A DNA stretch of 64,000 bases, from positions 3,162,001-3,226,000 of the forward strand of contig NZ_OY780958.1 in assembly GCF_963675985.1 (NCBI RefSeq), read 5' to 3'. Shown here piece by piece: positions 8,136-17,390 of the stretch. Source of the DNA: an uncultured Roseibium sp. Lineage in GTDB: Bacteria; Pseudomonadota; Alphaproteobacteria; Rhizobiales; Stappiaceae. The translations under genes and the position numbers were made by a program. Under the pieces are notes generated by a model. That model was not told the origin of the DNA. It did no database searches and was given only the letters and a program-made list of their open reading frames with translations. Each line of letters opens with the position of its first letter. Positions within the stretch are counted from its first letter, which is position 1.

Positions 8136-8822
8136 TCAGCCGGACGAGGCAGCTGAATCGTCCGTTTCCTGTCCCATCTGCCACTGCCCAGCCTCGATCT
8201 TGGAAGCCGCGATCACCGCCTGGGTGCGGCTTTCAACGCCGAGCTTCTGCAAAATGGCGGAGACATGCGCCTTTACCGTCGCCTCGGAGACGGACAGCTC
8301 ATAAGCGATCTGCTTGTTGAGCAGCCCTTCCGACAACATCATCAGCACCCGGACCTGCTGTGGCGTCAGCGTTGCCAGACGCTGGACCAGGTCGCCCGCA
8401 CCGTCATCCGCACCGAGATCCACATCCGGCGGGGTCCACATATTGCCGGCCATGACGGAGGAAATCGCCTCGCGGATCACCTCGATCCCGTGGGACTTGG
8501 GAATGAAGCCGGAAGCGCCGAACTCAACGCACCGGCGGATCGCCTGCGCTTCCTCGTTGGCGGAGACAATCACGACGGGAACGCCGGCATATTGAGCCCT
8601 GAGATACATCAGGCCGGAAAACCCCCGCATACCCGGCATGGTCAGGTCCAGCAGAATCAGATCGACGTCGCCATCATCCTCAAGACGCGCCGTCACATCT
8701 TCCAGAGTGCCGGCTTCGTCGATGCGCGCATCCGGATATTGTGTTTCAAGCGTCTGCCTCAATGCCCCGCGAAACAGCGGATGATCGTCAGCGATTATGA
8801 ATCGATATGCTGTATCCGGCAC
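8136..8822 (-). CDS. LuxR-type response regulator (CrbR-like)
   Basis: A 228-aa regulator with an N-terminal receiver (acidic pocket IADDHPLFRG, acceptor Asp59 in ILLDLTMPG, conserved Lys in IPKS) and a C-terminal LuxR helix-turn-helix (LTPQQVRVLMMLSEG, then ELSVSEATVKAHVSAILQKL). It starts with GTG; GGAGG lies nine bases upstream. The tail after the helix-turn-helix is short and acidic. It is convergent with the SSF-type hybrid kinase gene and resembles the AgmR/ErdR/CrbR regulators that pair with such kinases to switch on acetate or alcohol metabolism genes. No target gene such as acs is visible in the window, so the regulon is unknown. Confidence 0.85.
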   Translation of the reverse strand: MPDTAYRFIIADDHPLFRGALRQTLETQYPDARIDEAGTLEDVTARLEDDGDVDLILLDLTMPGMRGFSGLMYLRAQYAGVPVVIVSANEEAQAIRRCVEFGASGFIPKSHGIEVIREAISSVMAGNMWTPPDVDLGADDGAGDLVQRLATLTPQQVRVLMMLSEGLLNKQIAYELSVSEATVKAHVSAILQKLGVESRTQAVIAASKIEAGQWQMGQETDDSAASSG

Positions 8823-9259
8823 GCTTGGTTTCCTCCCTCGCTCATGCGACGTCCCGACAAGACGTCGCGGGGACCGTTTCCCCTATCCCCGTCCAATACT
8901 TTATCCCGGCGTACACCGGTTAGACCTCATTCATTGGCTTGTAGCCCGATGACTTCAGTCGCCCCCGATGCCCGCGCTTATTATCCTAGTTATTCCTAAC
9001 AAGTCTCCGAGATTTTGTCCCGAAGCTTGTATCTTTTGCCGGCCGACCATGTTTGCACTGCAATGTTTCTGAAAGTCAAACTCACAGTCGCTCAGGGTCA
9101 GGACACTAGGCACGGCGCACGTTATTCAAGCAAAACCGGAAAGTCCAAGATTGCATGGCAGACAAGAATGCCGCCTCCGCAGTCTCTTACCTTTCGAATC
9201 CGGGCGCTTTTCTATCTGCCACTATTCGGCGCTGCACAAATGTTTTCTACGTCACTGCA
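8823..9259. other. Upstream region of the CrbR-like gene, no gene seen
   Basis: About 440 bases of mixed composition. It must contain the promoter of the CrbR-like regulator. Short open frames occur but have no recognisable content or convincing ribosome-binding site. Confidence 0.35.
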
Positions 9260-9301
9260 TTGCGATTTCTTATCCGAAAGTCTAATATAGACTAAAGTCT
9301 A
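9260..9301 (+). promoter_or_regulatory. Predicted sigma70-type promoter with overlapping palindrome
   Basis: TTGCGA (9260-9265) and TAATAT (9283-9288) are separated by exactly 17 bases, a reasonable -35/-10 pair. Overlapping the -10 is a triple alternating repeat: AGTCTA at 9279-9284, TAGACT at 9288-9293 and AGTCTA at 9296-9301. The last two form a 14-base palindrome just downstream of the -10, a classical repressor position. The promoter points to the small exported peptide gene starting at 9349. Confidence 0.5.
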
Positions 9302-9348
9302 AGCACGAGTCGAACATGCGGCTCTCGCCAACTTGAAGGAGTGATCGG

Positions 9349-9495
9349 ATGAACGCTTGGAGTCTGACCCTGACCGTCATGATCGTTGTCGCCGCGATTA
9401 CCGGCAAAGTCGTCAATCCGGGCTTCGCGAATGATGGCCCCACAACTTTGTCGGGAACCCCGGTCACGACAGTGCATACGCCTGCGACACCCTGA
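9349..9495 (+). CDS. Small exported or membrane-anchored peptide (48 aa)
   Basis: The reading frame encodes 48 residues beginning MNAWSLTLTVMIVVAAITG, with one hydrophobic helix (about residues 4-18), and ending in a Thr/Pro-rich tail (TTVHTPATP). AAGGAG at 9336-9341 stands seven bases before the ATG, and a plausible promoter with a palindrome lies at 9260-9301. These three signals together make it more than a chance frame. No family is recognised. The peptide could be an exported small protein or a membrane regulator; no cysteine is present. It stands alone between the CrbR-like regulator and a thioesterase gene. Confidence 0.5.
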   Translation: MNAWSLTLTVMIVVAAITGKVVNPGFANDGPTTLSGTPVTTVHTPATP

Positions 9496-10023
9496 TCGGC
9501 ACAGCACGCCTGACGTAGCGACCTCCGCCTACTGGGCGCTCAATAGCCTACACCAGTCCGATCAAGAGATCTTCGCCTTTCGGACGCCTCGGCAAGCTTC
9601 CAACCTATCGGCACGTCACGCCCCATCCGGAAAAACATCCGGGCAACCAGGGTTCTGTCCCCCAAAAGAACTGCGAAAACTTCCACATCCACGTCAGAAC
9701 TCATGTGCGCCTTGCTTCCTGCAACTGTGCAATCTTATCAATACAACACACGAGGCGACGTAAAAACTCCATGCTTTCGCCCAATTAGCCCGGAACACCC
9801 TTTTGATAGAAAGAATTAAAGAAGAAAACCACTATAAAATGCAATACTATATACATACAACCGACAAATCTTGATTGCTTAGCGGGGCGTTAATTATTAA
9901 TTTTTCTACTCATATGAAATATTTTGTTTGAAAATTGCCGCAAAGAAAGTATCCCTTACTTAAATTGTGGGCGGCCGTGAGTCGCCGGACACGAATACCG
10001 CGTTGAGCGAGAAAAGATTTGTA
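9496..10023. other. Non-coding stretch, AT-rich in its second half
   Basis: No gene is supported. Bases 9780-9960 are clearly AT-rich compared with the surroundings (runs such as TTAATTATTAATTTTT) and probably hold the promoter of the downstream thioesterase gene. Confidence 0.35.
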
Positions 10024-10896
10024 ATGAGCACCCAAGAGACACTGTTTTCATTTGTTAACCGATGGGAATGTGACGAGAACGACCATCTGAATGTCCAGTT
10101 CTATTTCAGCCGATTCGAAGAAGCCGACAGGCAGTTTCAGCTCATCTCCGGGCTGAGCGAGGCGCTTGTCGGCGCCCGCCGGGTTCGGCACGTCCGATAC
10201 CACAAGGAACTCAGGACCGGCGACCTCGTTACCGTCCGCTCTGCCATTGCGTTTGACGGTCCTCATATGCTGACGGTTGTCCACGAGATGTACAACACGA
10301 CGACGGAAACGCTCGCCGCAACCGCGATCGACGGATACGAGCCCAGCGCCGGCTCCGTCAAAACGCTTCGCAACCGGTTCAAGGATCATCAGAGTCCCAT
10401 GATTGAGGCGGCTGCACCGCGGGGCATTACCGCGACGCCTGTCGGAACGCGCTTTACCCTGGACAATGTTCTGGCGTCAGGAGCCAAGATCTGCTTCCGG
10501 GGAACCGTACTGCCGCGCCATCTCGGGATTGAGGGCCGGGCCGACGACGGTTTTGCCCTGTCCTGCTTTACCGACGGCGTCGGCCATGTCTGGGAACGGA
10601 CGCCAATGACCCACGCCTTCATGAGCGAAAACGCCTTCGGGCGGGTCGCTGCGGAAATGAAACTGACCTGGGCCAGCCCGCTCAAGGCCGGCGACACCGT
10701 TGTGATGGCAAGCGGACTGACGGGCAGCAGCGGCAACAAGACCTTCTCAATGCGGCATCATCTCTTCGAGTCGCGCACCAAGCGTCTCGCCGCCATCTGC
10801 GACGTCGTCGCGCTGGTCATGGACCTCAACGCCAGGAAGGCGGTGGAACTGCCCGAAACGGCAAAGAAAGAGATCTCTCGCATCTCGATGCAGTAG
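10024..10896 (+). CDS. Thioesterase-family protein, double hot-dog fold
   Basis: This 290-aa protein begins MSTQETLFSFVNRWECDEN. It carries a first 4-hydroxybenzoyl-CoA-thioesterase-like module (DENDHLNVQFYFSRFEEADRQF, with the conserved D-H-N-Y pattern) and a second hot-dog-like half (about 170-275, DGVGHVWERTPM and WASPLKAGD). Such proteins hydrolyse acyl-CoA thioesters in the cytosol; the acyl group is unknown. An in-frame start 57 bases upstream exists, but the extra residues look like untranslated leader. The gene is transcribed alone from an AT-rich upstream region. No neighbour suggests a pathway. Confidence 0.75.
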   Translation: MSTQETLFSFVNRWECDENDHLNVQFYFSRFEEADRQFQLISGLSEALVGARRVRHVRYHKELRTGDLVTVRSAIAFDGPHMLTVVHEMYNTTTETLAATAIDGYEPSAGSVKTLRNRFKDHQSPMIEAAAPRGITATPVGTRFTLDNVLASGAKICFRGTVLPRHLGIEGRADDGFALSCFTDGVGHVWERTPMTHAFMSENAFGRVAAEMKLTWASPLKAGDTVVMASGLTGSSGNKTFSMRHHLFESRTKRLAAICDVVALVMDLNARKAVELPETAKKEISRISMQ

Positions 10897-10963
10897 AAAA
10901 GGGCGCGCGCCCCACGTCCCTCGATGGTCCGGTTCGTCCCGGGACGATGACGAGTAGACGCTT

Positions 10964-11587
10964 TCAGTTGCTGCCGAATTCGGTTTGCAGGTCCTTCATC
11001 AGGCCGAAGAATCGGCGCATCGCCTTTTCGGAAAACTGCATCATGCGTTCGAGCTGCTGCTCGTCCTTGTCCGACAGGCGCGAAGCCGACTTGTCCTTGT
11101 CGACCTGCGGTGTCTTTTCCTCTGCAGTCTGTCCTTCAGGCGGATTGTCCTCGGCGGTTTGAGGCGGTTCGCCGTGTTCGGTTCCCGCCTCTGGTGCAAC
11201 TCCCTCCGGCTGGGCCGATGCCGTCGCCTCCAGGTCGCGAATGCGGGCGTTCAACCGGTCGATTTCCTTCGCCAGGTCCGCAATTTCTTCCTGATAGGCC
11301 TCTTCGGCGAGAGGGGCCGGCATGCAGCGCCAGGCGTCGTTGATTTTACGGCAGAAGCTGACCGACCCCGCCTCACGATCGATCCGGAGAATATCGCCGT
11401 TTGACTCGACAAGGCCGTAGCGTTTGTCGACGGGCGATTGGCCTTCCGCGGCCGGCGCGGCTTCGGCAGATTGCTCGCCATCCGGCGCAGCGGTCTGTGC
11501 GAATCCCGCCGAAGATACTGTCGCAAAGGCTACGGACAGAACCAGAAAGGCGGCTGTCTTGCGCTTGAACTTCGGCAGGCTTGCCAT
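10964..11587 (-). CDS. Exported hypothetical protein with coiled coil
   Basis: A 207-aa protein starting MASLPKFKRKTAAFLVLSVA with a clear signal peptide (cleavage probably after GFA). After a Pro/Ala/Glu-rich stretch comes a small conserved-looking segment with two cysteines (SFCRKINDAWRCMP), then a coiled coil (about 100-125, EEIADLAKEIDRLNARIRDLE), an acidic low-complexity linker, and a helical C-terminus. ATG 11587 is preferred over ATG 11620 because GAGAAGG lies seven bases upstream and the signal peptide then starts at the N-terminus. It is probably periplasmic. No function is recognised. Confidence 0.65.
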   Translation of the reverse strand: MASLPKFKRKTAAFLVLSVAFATVSSAGFAQTAAPDGEQSAEAAPAAEGQSPVDKRYGLVESNGDILRIDREAGSVSFCRKINDAWRCMPAPLAEEAYQEEIADLAKEIDRLNARIRDLEATASAQPEGVAPEAGTEHGEPPQTAEDNPPEGQTAEEKTPQVDKDKSASRLSDKDEQQLERMMQFSEKAMRRFFGLMKDLQTEFGSN

Positions 11588-11766
11588 CGACGGGCCTTCT
11601 CTTCGATTCAACTGCGACACTCCGAGTTATAGCGGGCCAGGCTTCGATTGAAAGCACCGGGCAAGGCAATCATTGCCATGCAGATATGGCCAAAGCGCGA
11701 CGGACACATCCTTTCCGGCGGAAAGCAGTTTCCAGATCATGCCGCCGACGTTCCGGCAAGCCCGTC

Positions 11767-12387
11767 TCAAACGGGCTTGTACGGCCCTCTGCCGCTTGCC
11801 AAGGCGTCGTCCAGGAGATCCAACCGATCCTGACCCCAGAACGGTTCACCATTCAACACGTAACATGGCGACCCGATTACGCCCAGCTCAATCGCATCCG
11901 TCTGGTTCCGCTTGTAGATTACGGTGATATCCTGCGAACGGGCAGCTTCCAGAACAGCCTTCGCATCCTGCCCCAGACCTGCGAGCAAATCGCTCAGCAC
12001 CGCTTCCTCGGCGATGTTCCGATCGTCCACCCAGACCGCCTTGAACGCCATCGCCGCGAAGTCCAGTGCCGGACCGCCCTTCTCCGCCAGCGCGATTGCA
12101 CAGCAGTCGCAAAGGCCCGGGGGCGCGGGGAAGAACGCGGGCTTGAGCGTCAGGGGCAGCCCCCGCTTGTCGCGCCAGCGCTGCATCTCGATAAATCGGT
12201 AGGCTTGGCGAACGGGATGCCGTTTTCCGAGCGGCATGCCCCCGGAGGCATCGAAGACGCCGGAAAGATCGACCGGCCGGAGCCGGATCGTAGCCCCGTG
12301 TCTGGCCGCGATTTCTTGAAAAACCTGATGGCCGAGATAGGCCCAGGGCGAGTAGTGCGTATAGAAATAGTCGATGACCGCCGGCAT
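11767..12387 (-). CDS. 2-hydroxychromene-2-carboxylate isomerase-like DsbA-family protein
   Basis: A 206-aa member of the DsbA/kappa-GST thioredoxin fold. The N-terminal YFYTHYSPWAYLG motif places Ser13 where 2-hydroxychromene-2-carboxylate isomerases have their glutathione-activating serine, and the C-terminal IGSPCYVLNGEPFWGQDRL is the family's cis-Pro/sheet region. In naphthalene degraders the enzyme isomerises 2-hydroxychromene-2-carboxylate using glutathione. Most chromosomal homologues have unknown substrates, and there are no aromatic-degradation neighbours here. Start is ATG 12387. Cytosolic (no signal peptide). Confidence 0.82.
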   Translation of the reverse strand: MPAVIDYFYTHYSPWAYLGHQVFQEIAARHGATIRLRPVDLSGVFDASGGMPLGKRHPVRQAYRFIEMQRWRDKRGLPLTLKPAFFPAPPGLCDCCAIALAEKGGPALDFAAMAFKAVWVDDRNIAEEAVLSDLLAGLGQDAKAVLEAARSQDITVIYKRNQTDAIELGVIGSPCYVLNGEPFWGQDRLDLLDDALASGRGPYKPV

Positions 12388-12590
12388 GGTTTGAACCCCT
12401 CCGCATTTCCGGTTTGCGCCCGAGCCTGCGCCGGTAGGACTGTCAAATCAACGGCGGTTACGATCAAAACAAGCTCAGACCCGGAAAAACAACAGCTTTT
12501 ACCACCTCCCGTTTCGTGTCGATCTCCCGGAGGCCCGGTACGAAGGGATGCGGACTCAATCCTGGAGACGCTTTCGCAGGAAACGGCTCC

Positions 12591-14903
12591 TCAGGCGGCG
12601 ACACTCTCGTACCTGCTGGCGGCATGCAGACCCATGCGCATGTTGCGAATCCAGACCACCACCCATTGTTCGCTGGCGCCGTCTTCACGTTCGACCGTCA
12701 CCCTGTCGCCGACCTTAACGCCGGGTACGCTCCGCGCGCCCAGCCCGTTGTCCGACGCATCGAACAATGCGCTTTCGAACTCCCCTCCGGCGGTCTTCAC
12801 CGTAACGGGTTCGCCGTTTACCTGTTTGCGCAGGGCCTTCCGGCGTTCGGTCACATCGGCCCTCATTTCCTTTAGGAAGTCGTCAACGGCGTTGGACAGT
12901 TCGGTTGCGATCGCCTTGACCTCGCACGAGATGCTGTCGACAGTCTTTGCCTCTTCGGCGGTCTCATGTATGGATCTGCTGACTTGAGCTGCCCCCTCGA
13001 CGGCCTGCGCCGATCCGTCCGCCGCAATCGTTATGCTCTGCGATATTTCCTTCGTCGCAATGCTTTGCTGTTCGACGGCTGCCGTGATGGCCGTCGTGAC
13101 GTCCATGATGTTGCTGATCGAATCGGTAATCTCCCGGATCGAATTCACCGCGCCATCCGTCAGTCCCTGAACCGCATCGATCTGGCTCGCGATTTCCTCG
13201 GTTGCCTTGGCAGTCTGGTTGGACAGTTCCTTCACCTCGGCGGCAACCACCGCAAAGCCCTTGCCGGCTTCACCGGCACGCGCGGCCTCAATGGTCGCGT
13301 TCAGGGCCAGCAGGTTCGTCTGCTCGGCAATGTCTCTGATCATTTCAACGACCGTGCCGATCTTCTGCGCCGCATTCGCAAGGCTGGAAACATTGGCATC
13401 CGTGTCGCGCGCAACCGCGGTCGCCGTATCGATAATCTCGCTGGCGCGGCCCGATTGAGACAGGATCTCGCCAATCGCACTCGACATTTCCTCCGCGGCC
13501 GATGCGACTGTCTGAACACTCGTCGAGGACGCCGCCGAAGAACTCTTGGCTTCTTCAGCCGAGGTCGTGGCCGAACTGGCGATTTCAAGAACCCTGGCAG
13601 CAATCCGCATCATGGCCTCGGTTTTGTCATTGACCTTGCCGTTCACATCGTCGATCAGATCGCGAAAATTCAGGATGATCTTCTCCACATGGTTCTGACG
13701 AGAGGATTCGCGGCTTCGTTCCTCGACCGCGTCCTCTTCCAAGGCGACCCGGGCTCGGGCGTTGTCCTGAAAGATGACGCCGGCCCGTGCCAGATCGCCG
13801 ATCACGTCGCTCCTCTCAACCATGGGCATTTCAAAATCGGTGTCGGAATGGGCAATCCGCGTGAGGCTGTCCCGGATCGCTCGAAGCGCATTCACGATGT
13901 TGCGGATCTGCCAGATGCTGATACCGACAGTCATCAGGAATACGATCGTACTTGCCGTAACGATCGCCAGGACATTCCGCCACGCCTGACTTTCCAGTTG
14001 GCGTACTCTCGCTTCGGCCTTGCCGGCAAAATCCAGGGAGACCTCCCTGATCTTGTTCAGCCGTTCGGTCGCCTTGGCGAACCAGACGCTTCCATCGATC
14101 CCGCGGCCATCTCCCGTCGACGGCAAGTCTCTGAGAACCTTGCGCCAGTCCATCACCTGGTCGACCGCGGGACCGGAGACCAGCCGATCGAATAAAGCGG
14201 TCTGTTCCGGTCTTGCAACGTCTCGAAATGCCTTCAAACGATCGGTTTCGACCGCCAATCGGTCGAAATATGCTAAAAAGAGAGGCATCTCGACCGTTCC
14301 CTTGAGCGCGGCAAGGGTAAACAATTTGCCACCGATCGCCCGCTCCAACCCACCGGCTTCCTTTGCATCGGTCAAAAGAGCGAAAGGAACCATCTCGGCC
14401 GCGTATTCGGGGTCCGGGCTTGCCTGGACCGCATCGTGGACCACGGTCAGCAGCATCCGGATTTTGCCGGAGTAGAAAGCGAGGTTATCCGCAGCGGTCG
14501 CCGTTTTGCCGTCGACTTCGCTCCGATGGGCTTTGATCTCGGCCAACCCCTCGATCGCGTGGCCGATGGCTGCCTGCATCATTTGATTGTCGAGATTCAG
14601 TTTCTTGCCGAACGCAACAAAGTCCGCGATCACGGCATCGGAGAGTTGTCTCTGGTCGTCGACAAGCTCTCGTGGACCTGCGGCATGATCGGAAGCCAAC
14701 AGGACGGCGGTTCGCCCCCGTTCCTTCTGCAATTCGTTCAAGACGCCTTCGGACAGTCTTGCGGCCTCGGCGATCGGTCGAAGGTCCGATGCGTGAAGCG
14801 CTTCTTTATAAGCCCGGGAAAGCGATAATACATTTACGATCAGAACAGCCAATAAAGGGATGACCGCCAGAAGCGCGATCTGAACCCGGACTGATTTCAA
14901 CAT
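12591..14903 (-). CDS. Methyl-accepting chemotaxis protein with NIT-type sensor and C-terminal PilZ domain
   Basis: This 770-aa receptor has a first membrane helix (about 8-28), a periplasmic helical sensor of the nitrate/nitrite (NIT) type (about 45-290, ELQKERGRTAVLLAS), a second helix (about 310-330, IVTASTIVFLMTVGISI), a HAMP domain, and a signalling coiled coil with the hairpin core IAEQTNLLALNATIEAARAG. After the signalling domain it continues into a PilZ domain (about 684-765). There both c-di-GMP motifs are intact: RKALR (RxxxR) and DASDNG (D/NxSxxG). Periplasmic ligand sensing and cytosolic c-di-GMP could therefore converge on chemotaxis. No other chemotaxis genes are nearby. Ligand identity is inferred only from the domain type. 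Confidence 0.87.
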   Translation of the reverse strand: MLKSVRVQIALLAVIPLLAVLIVNVLSLSRAYKEALHASDLRPIAEAARLSEGVLNELQKERGRTAVLLASDHAAGPRELVDDQRQLSDAVIADFVAFGKKLNLDNQMMQAAIGHAIEGLAEIKAHRSEVDGKTATAADNLAFYSGKIRMLLTVVHDAVQASPDPEYAAEMVPFALLTDAKEAGGLERAIGGKLFTLAALKGTVEMPLFLAYFDRLAVETDRLKAFRDVARPEQTALFDRLVSGPAVDQVMDWRKVLRDLPSTGDGRGIDGSVWFAKATERLNKIREVSLDFAGKAEARVRQLESQAWRNVLAIVTASTIVFLMTVGISIWQIRNIVNALRAIRDSLTRIAHSDTDFEMPMVERSDVIGDLARAGVIFQDNARARVALEEDAVEERSRESSRQNHVEKIILNFRDLIDDVNGKVNDKTEAMMRIAARVLEIASSATTSAEEAKSSSAASSTSVQTVASAAEEMSSAIGEILSQSGRASEIIDTATAVARDTDANVSSLANAAQKIGTVVEMIRDIAEQTNLLALNATIEAARAGEAGKGFAVVAAEVKELSNQTAKATEEIASQIDAVQGLTDGAVNSIREITDSISNIMDVTTAITAAVEQQSIATKEISQSITIAADGSAQAVEGAAQVSRSIHETAEEAKTVDSISCEVKAIATELSNAVDDFLKEMRADVTERRKALRKQVNGEPVTVKTAGGEFESALFDASDNGLGARSVPGVKVGDRVTVEREDGASEQWVVVWIRNMRMGLHAASRYESVAA

Positions 14904-15210
14904 GATTCCGATCCTCGTAATTCATGGAATTCGATGACCAAAACCTATAGAACTTAATCAAACACTTATTACGTGCAATAATAATATAATAACTACTAAA
15001 TATTGTAATTATTATCAGTTAAAAACCAAGACTTAACGTGTAAAAAATACATACCCACTTTGTCGAGCGGGCCGGAGCATACGATCGTGAGGGTTTCGGT
15101 GGACCTCGGCCACTTTCCTCTCTATACAGGCCGCAAAGTTTGCGCGTTTAACCGGCATGTCTCACACTTAGTGAGATTGTGGACGGCGCTGTTCCCATTG
15201 AAAGAAATGA
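14904..15210. other. Divergent promoter region of the chemoreceptor and helicase genes
   Basis: Bases 14940-15055 are strongly AT-rich and probably contain the chemoreceptor promoter. The helicase leader contains a small perfect hairpin, TCTCAC (15160-15165) paired with GTGAGA (15171-15176) over a five-base loop. GAAAGAA stands shortly before the helicase ATG. No gene is seen. Confidence 0.4.
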
Positions 15211-17259
15211 ATGACTGATTTGAATACCGTCGCTCCGGCGCTTGCGGCCGCGTTGGCGAAAAAGGGCTATGACACCCTTACCTCCGTCCAGGAGAGCATC
15301 CTCAAAGAGGCGCCCGCAGAGGCCGACCTCCTTGTGTCCGCACAGACCGGCTCCGGAAAGACCGTTGCCTTCGGCCTGGCGCTCGCCCCGACCCTGATCC
15401 GCGAAGACGACCGGCTCGGCCCGGCCGGCGCTCCCATCGCCCTTGCCATCGCGCCCACGCGCGAACTGGCCCTGCAGGTGAAGGAGGAGCTGACCTGGCT
15501 TTATGCGGAGACAGGTGCGCAGACCGCGTCCTGTGTCGGGGGCATGGACCCCAGAACCGAACGCCGCTCCCTGGAGCGCGGGGTGCATATCGTCGTCGGA
15601 ACGCCGGGCCGCCTGCGCGATCATATCGAACGCGGCGCGCTGGACCTGTCCGCGATCCGCGCCGTTGTGCTCGACGAAGCCGACGAAATGCTCGACATGG
15701 GCTTCCGCGAGGACCTGGAGTTCATTCTGGACGCGGCACCAGAACAGCGGCGCACGCTGCTGTTTTCCGCGACCATGCCGAAGCCGATCGTGGAACTTGC
15801 CCGCCGCTTCCAGAAGGACGCGGTACGCCTGTCGACGATCAATGCCCGCGAGCAGCACGGCGACATCGACTATATCGCACACCCGGTGGCGCCTAACGAG
15901 CGGGAGAACGCCATCATCAACGTGTTGCGCCTGCACGAGGCGGAAAAGGCGATCCTGTTCTGCTCCACCCGCGAAGCGGTCAAGCGGCTGACCAGCCGGC
16001 TCGCCAACCGCGGGTTTTCCATCGTCTCACTCTCCGGCGAACTCAGCCAGGCGGAGCGGTCCAATGCCCTTGCCGCGATGAAGGACGGACGTGCGCGCGT
16101 CTGCGTGGCGACCGACGTCGCGGCCCGCGGTATCGACCTGCCCAACCTCGACCTGGTCATCCACGCGGACCTGCCGACCGGCAAGTCCGCCCTGCTGCAC
16201 CGCTCGGGCCGGACCGGCCGCGCGGGCCGCAAGGGGACCTGTGTCCTGATGGTGCCCTATCCGCGCCGGCGCGCGGCGGAACGCACGCTGCAGTTTGCGG
16301 GCGTGAAGGTCACCTGGAAGCCGGCACCGACCGCGGACGATATCCGGGCCAAGGACAAGGAACGGCTGATGACCGATCCGGTCTTCGCCGCTGAACTGGA
16401 ACCGGAAGAGCTGGCGATTGCCCGCGAGCTTCTTGAGCAGCAAGGCCCCGACAAGGTCGCTGCCGCCTTCGTCAAGCTCTACCAGTCCCGCCTGCCGGCC
16501 CCTGAAGACGTCTCCGAAGCAACCGAAGACAACATGAAGGGCCGCGGTCCCGGCGAACGGGGCGGCCGCGTCGCTGAAATCCGAGGCAAGTTCGATAGCG
16601 GCGTCTGGTTCCGCCTGTCGCTCGGCCACAAGCACCGGGCCGATCCGCGCTGGCTCCTGCCGATGATCTGCCGCGCCGGCCATGTGACGAAGAAGGAAGT
16701 CGGCGCGATCAAGATCTTCCAGAACGAAACCCGGTTCGAGATCGACGGCGCCCATGCCGAGCGCTATGCGGCAGTCATCAAGAAGGATGGAACCGGCGAG
16801 GACAACGTCACCATCTCGTTGCTCGACGCCCGTGGCGGCAAGGCTCCGCCCCCTCCTTCTGAAGATCGTCCGCGGCGCGGTCCGCCGCGCGACCGCAAGC
16901 CGCAAGGCCGGCGCAGCGGGGCGCCCGACTATGAAACCATGGGCCGCGAGGACCGGATCGAGAGCGAAGGCAGAAGCGACAGCCGGAGCAAACGTCCGGC
17001 CCGCGATTTTGCCCCCAAGGGAAAAAAACACCGCCGGGCCGATGACGGGACCGAAGCCCCGTTCCATCCGGCCTATGAGCCTCTGGACATGAAGGCGCTC
17101 GACGGCAGGGCCGGTGGCGGCGAGGCGCCGAGCCGGGGCACTGACGACCGGCCGCCGCGGAAGCCTGCCAAGGGCAAGAAGCCGATCGACAAGAAGAAGG
17201 CCAAGAAAAACAAGCCGTCACGCGCAGCCCGTAAGGAAGCACGGGTGAAACAGGATTAA
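15211..17259 (+). CDS. DEAD-box RNA helicase with DbpA-type RNA-binding domain
   Basis: A 682-aa helicase. The RecA-like core (about 1-370) shows every expected motif: AQTGSGKT, PTRELALQ, GTPGRL, DEAD within VLDEADEMLD (near residue 154), SATMP, ATDVAARGIDLP and HRSGRTGRAG. A DbpA-type RNA-binding domain follows (about 465-535, WFRLSLGHKHRADPRWLLPMI). The last 130 or so residues are disordered and very basic, ending in lysine-rich runs. Such enzymes remodel structured RNA during ribosome assembly, RNA decay or cold adaptation. It is a single-gene unit. Which of the CsdA/DbpA/RhlE roles applies cannot be read from sequence. Confidence 0.9.
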   Translation: MTDLNTVAPALAAALAKKGYDTLTSVQESILKEAPAEADLLVSAQTGSGKTVAFGLALAPTLIREDDRLGPAGAPIALAIAPTRELALQVKEELTWLYAETGAQTASCVGGMDPRTERRSLERGVHIVVGTPGRLRDHIERGALDLSAIRAVVLDEADEMLDMGFREDLEFILDAAPEQRRTLLFSATMPKPIVELARRFQKDAVRLSTINAREQHGDIDYIAHPVAPNERENAIINVLRLHEAEKAILFCSTREAVKRLTSRLANRGFSIVSLSGELSQAERSNALAAMKDGRARVCVATDVAARGIDLPNLDLVIHADLPTGKSALLHRSGRTGRAGRKGTCVLMVPYPRRRAAERTLQFAGVKVTWKPAPTADDIRAKDKERLMTDPVFAAELEPEELAIARELLEQQGPDKVAAAFVKLYQSRLPAPEDVSEATEDNMKGRGPGERGGRVAEIRGKFDSGVWFRLSLGHKHRADPRWLLPMICRAGHVTKKEVGAIKIFQNETRFEIDGAHAERYAAVIKKDGTGEDNVTISLLDARGGKAPPPPSEDRPRRGPPRDRKPQGRRSGAPDYETMGREDRIESEGRSDSRSKRPARDFAPKGKKHRRADDGTEAPFHPAYEPLDMKALDGRAGGGEAPSRGTDDRPPRKPAKGKKPIDKKKAKKNKPSRAARKEARVKQD

Positions 17260-17390
17260 ATATGCCGCAAAGCGTATCAGCCGCCGTTCAAGTCTACGGC
17301 CGGCTTGCATTTGCCGCTACGTCATGATTGCCTTTGACCCGAATTCCAGGGGGACCAGGCGGCAAAGCCGCCCGGGTATTGGGGGCATCT

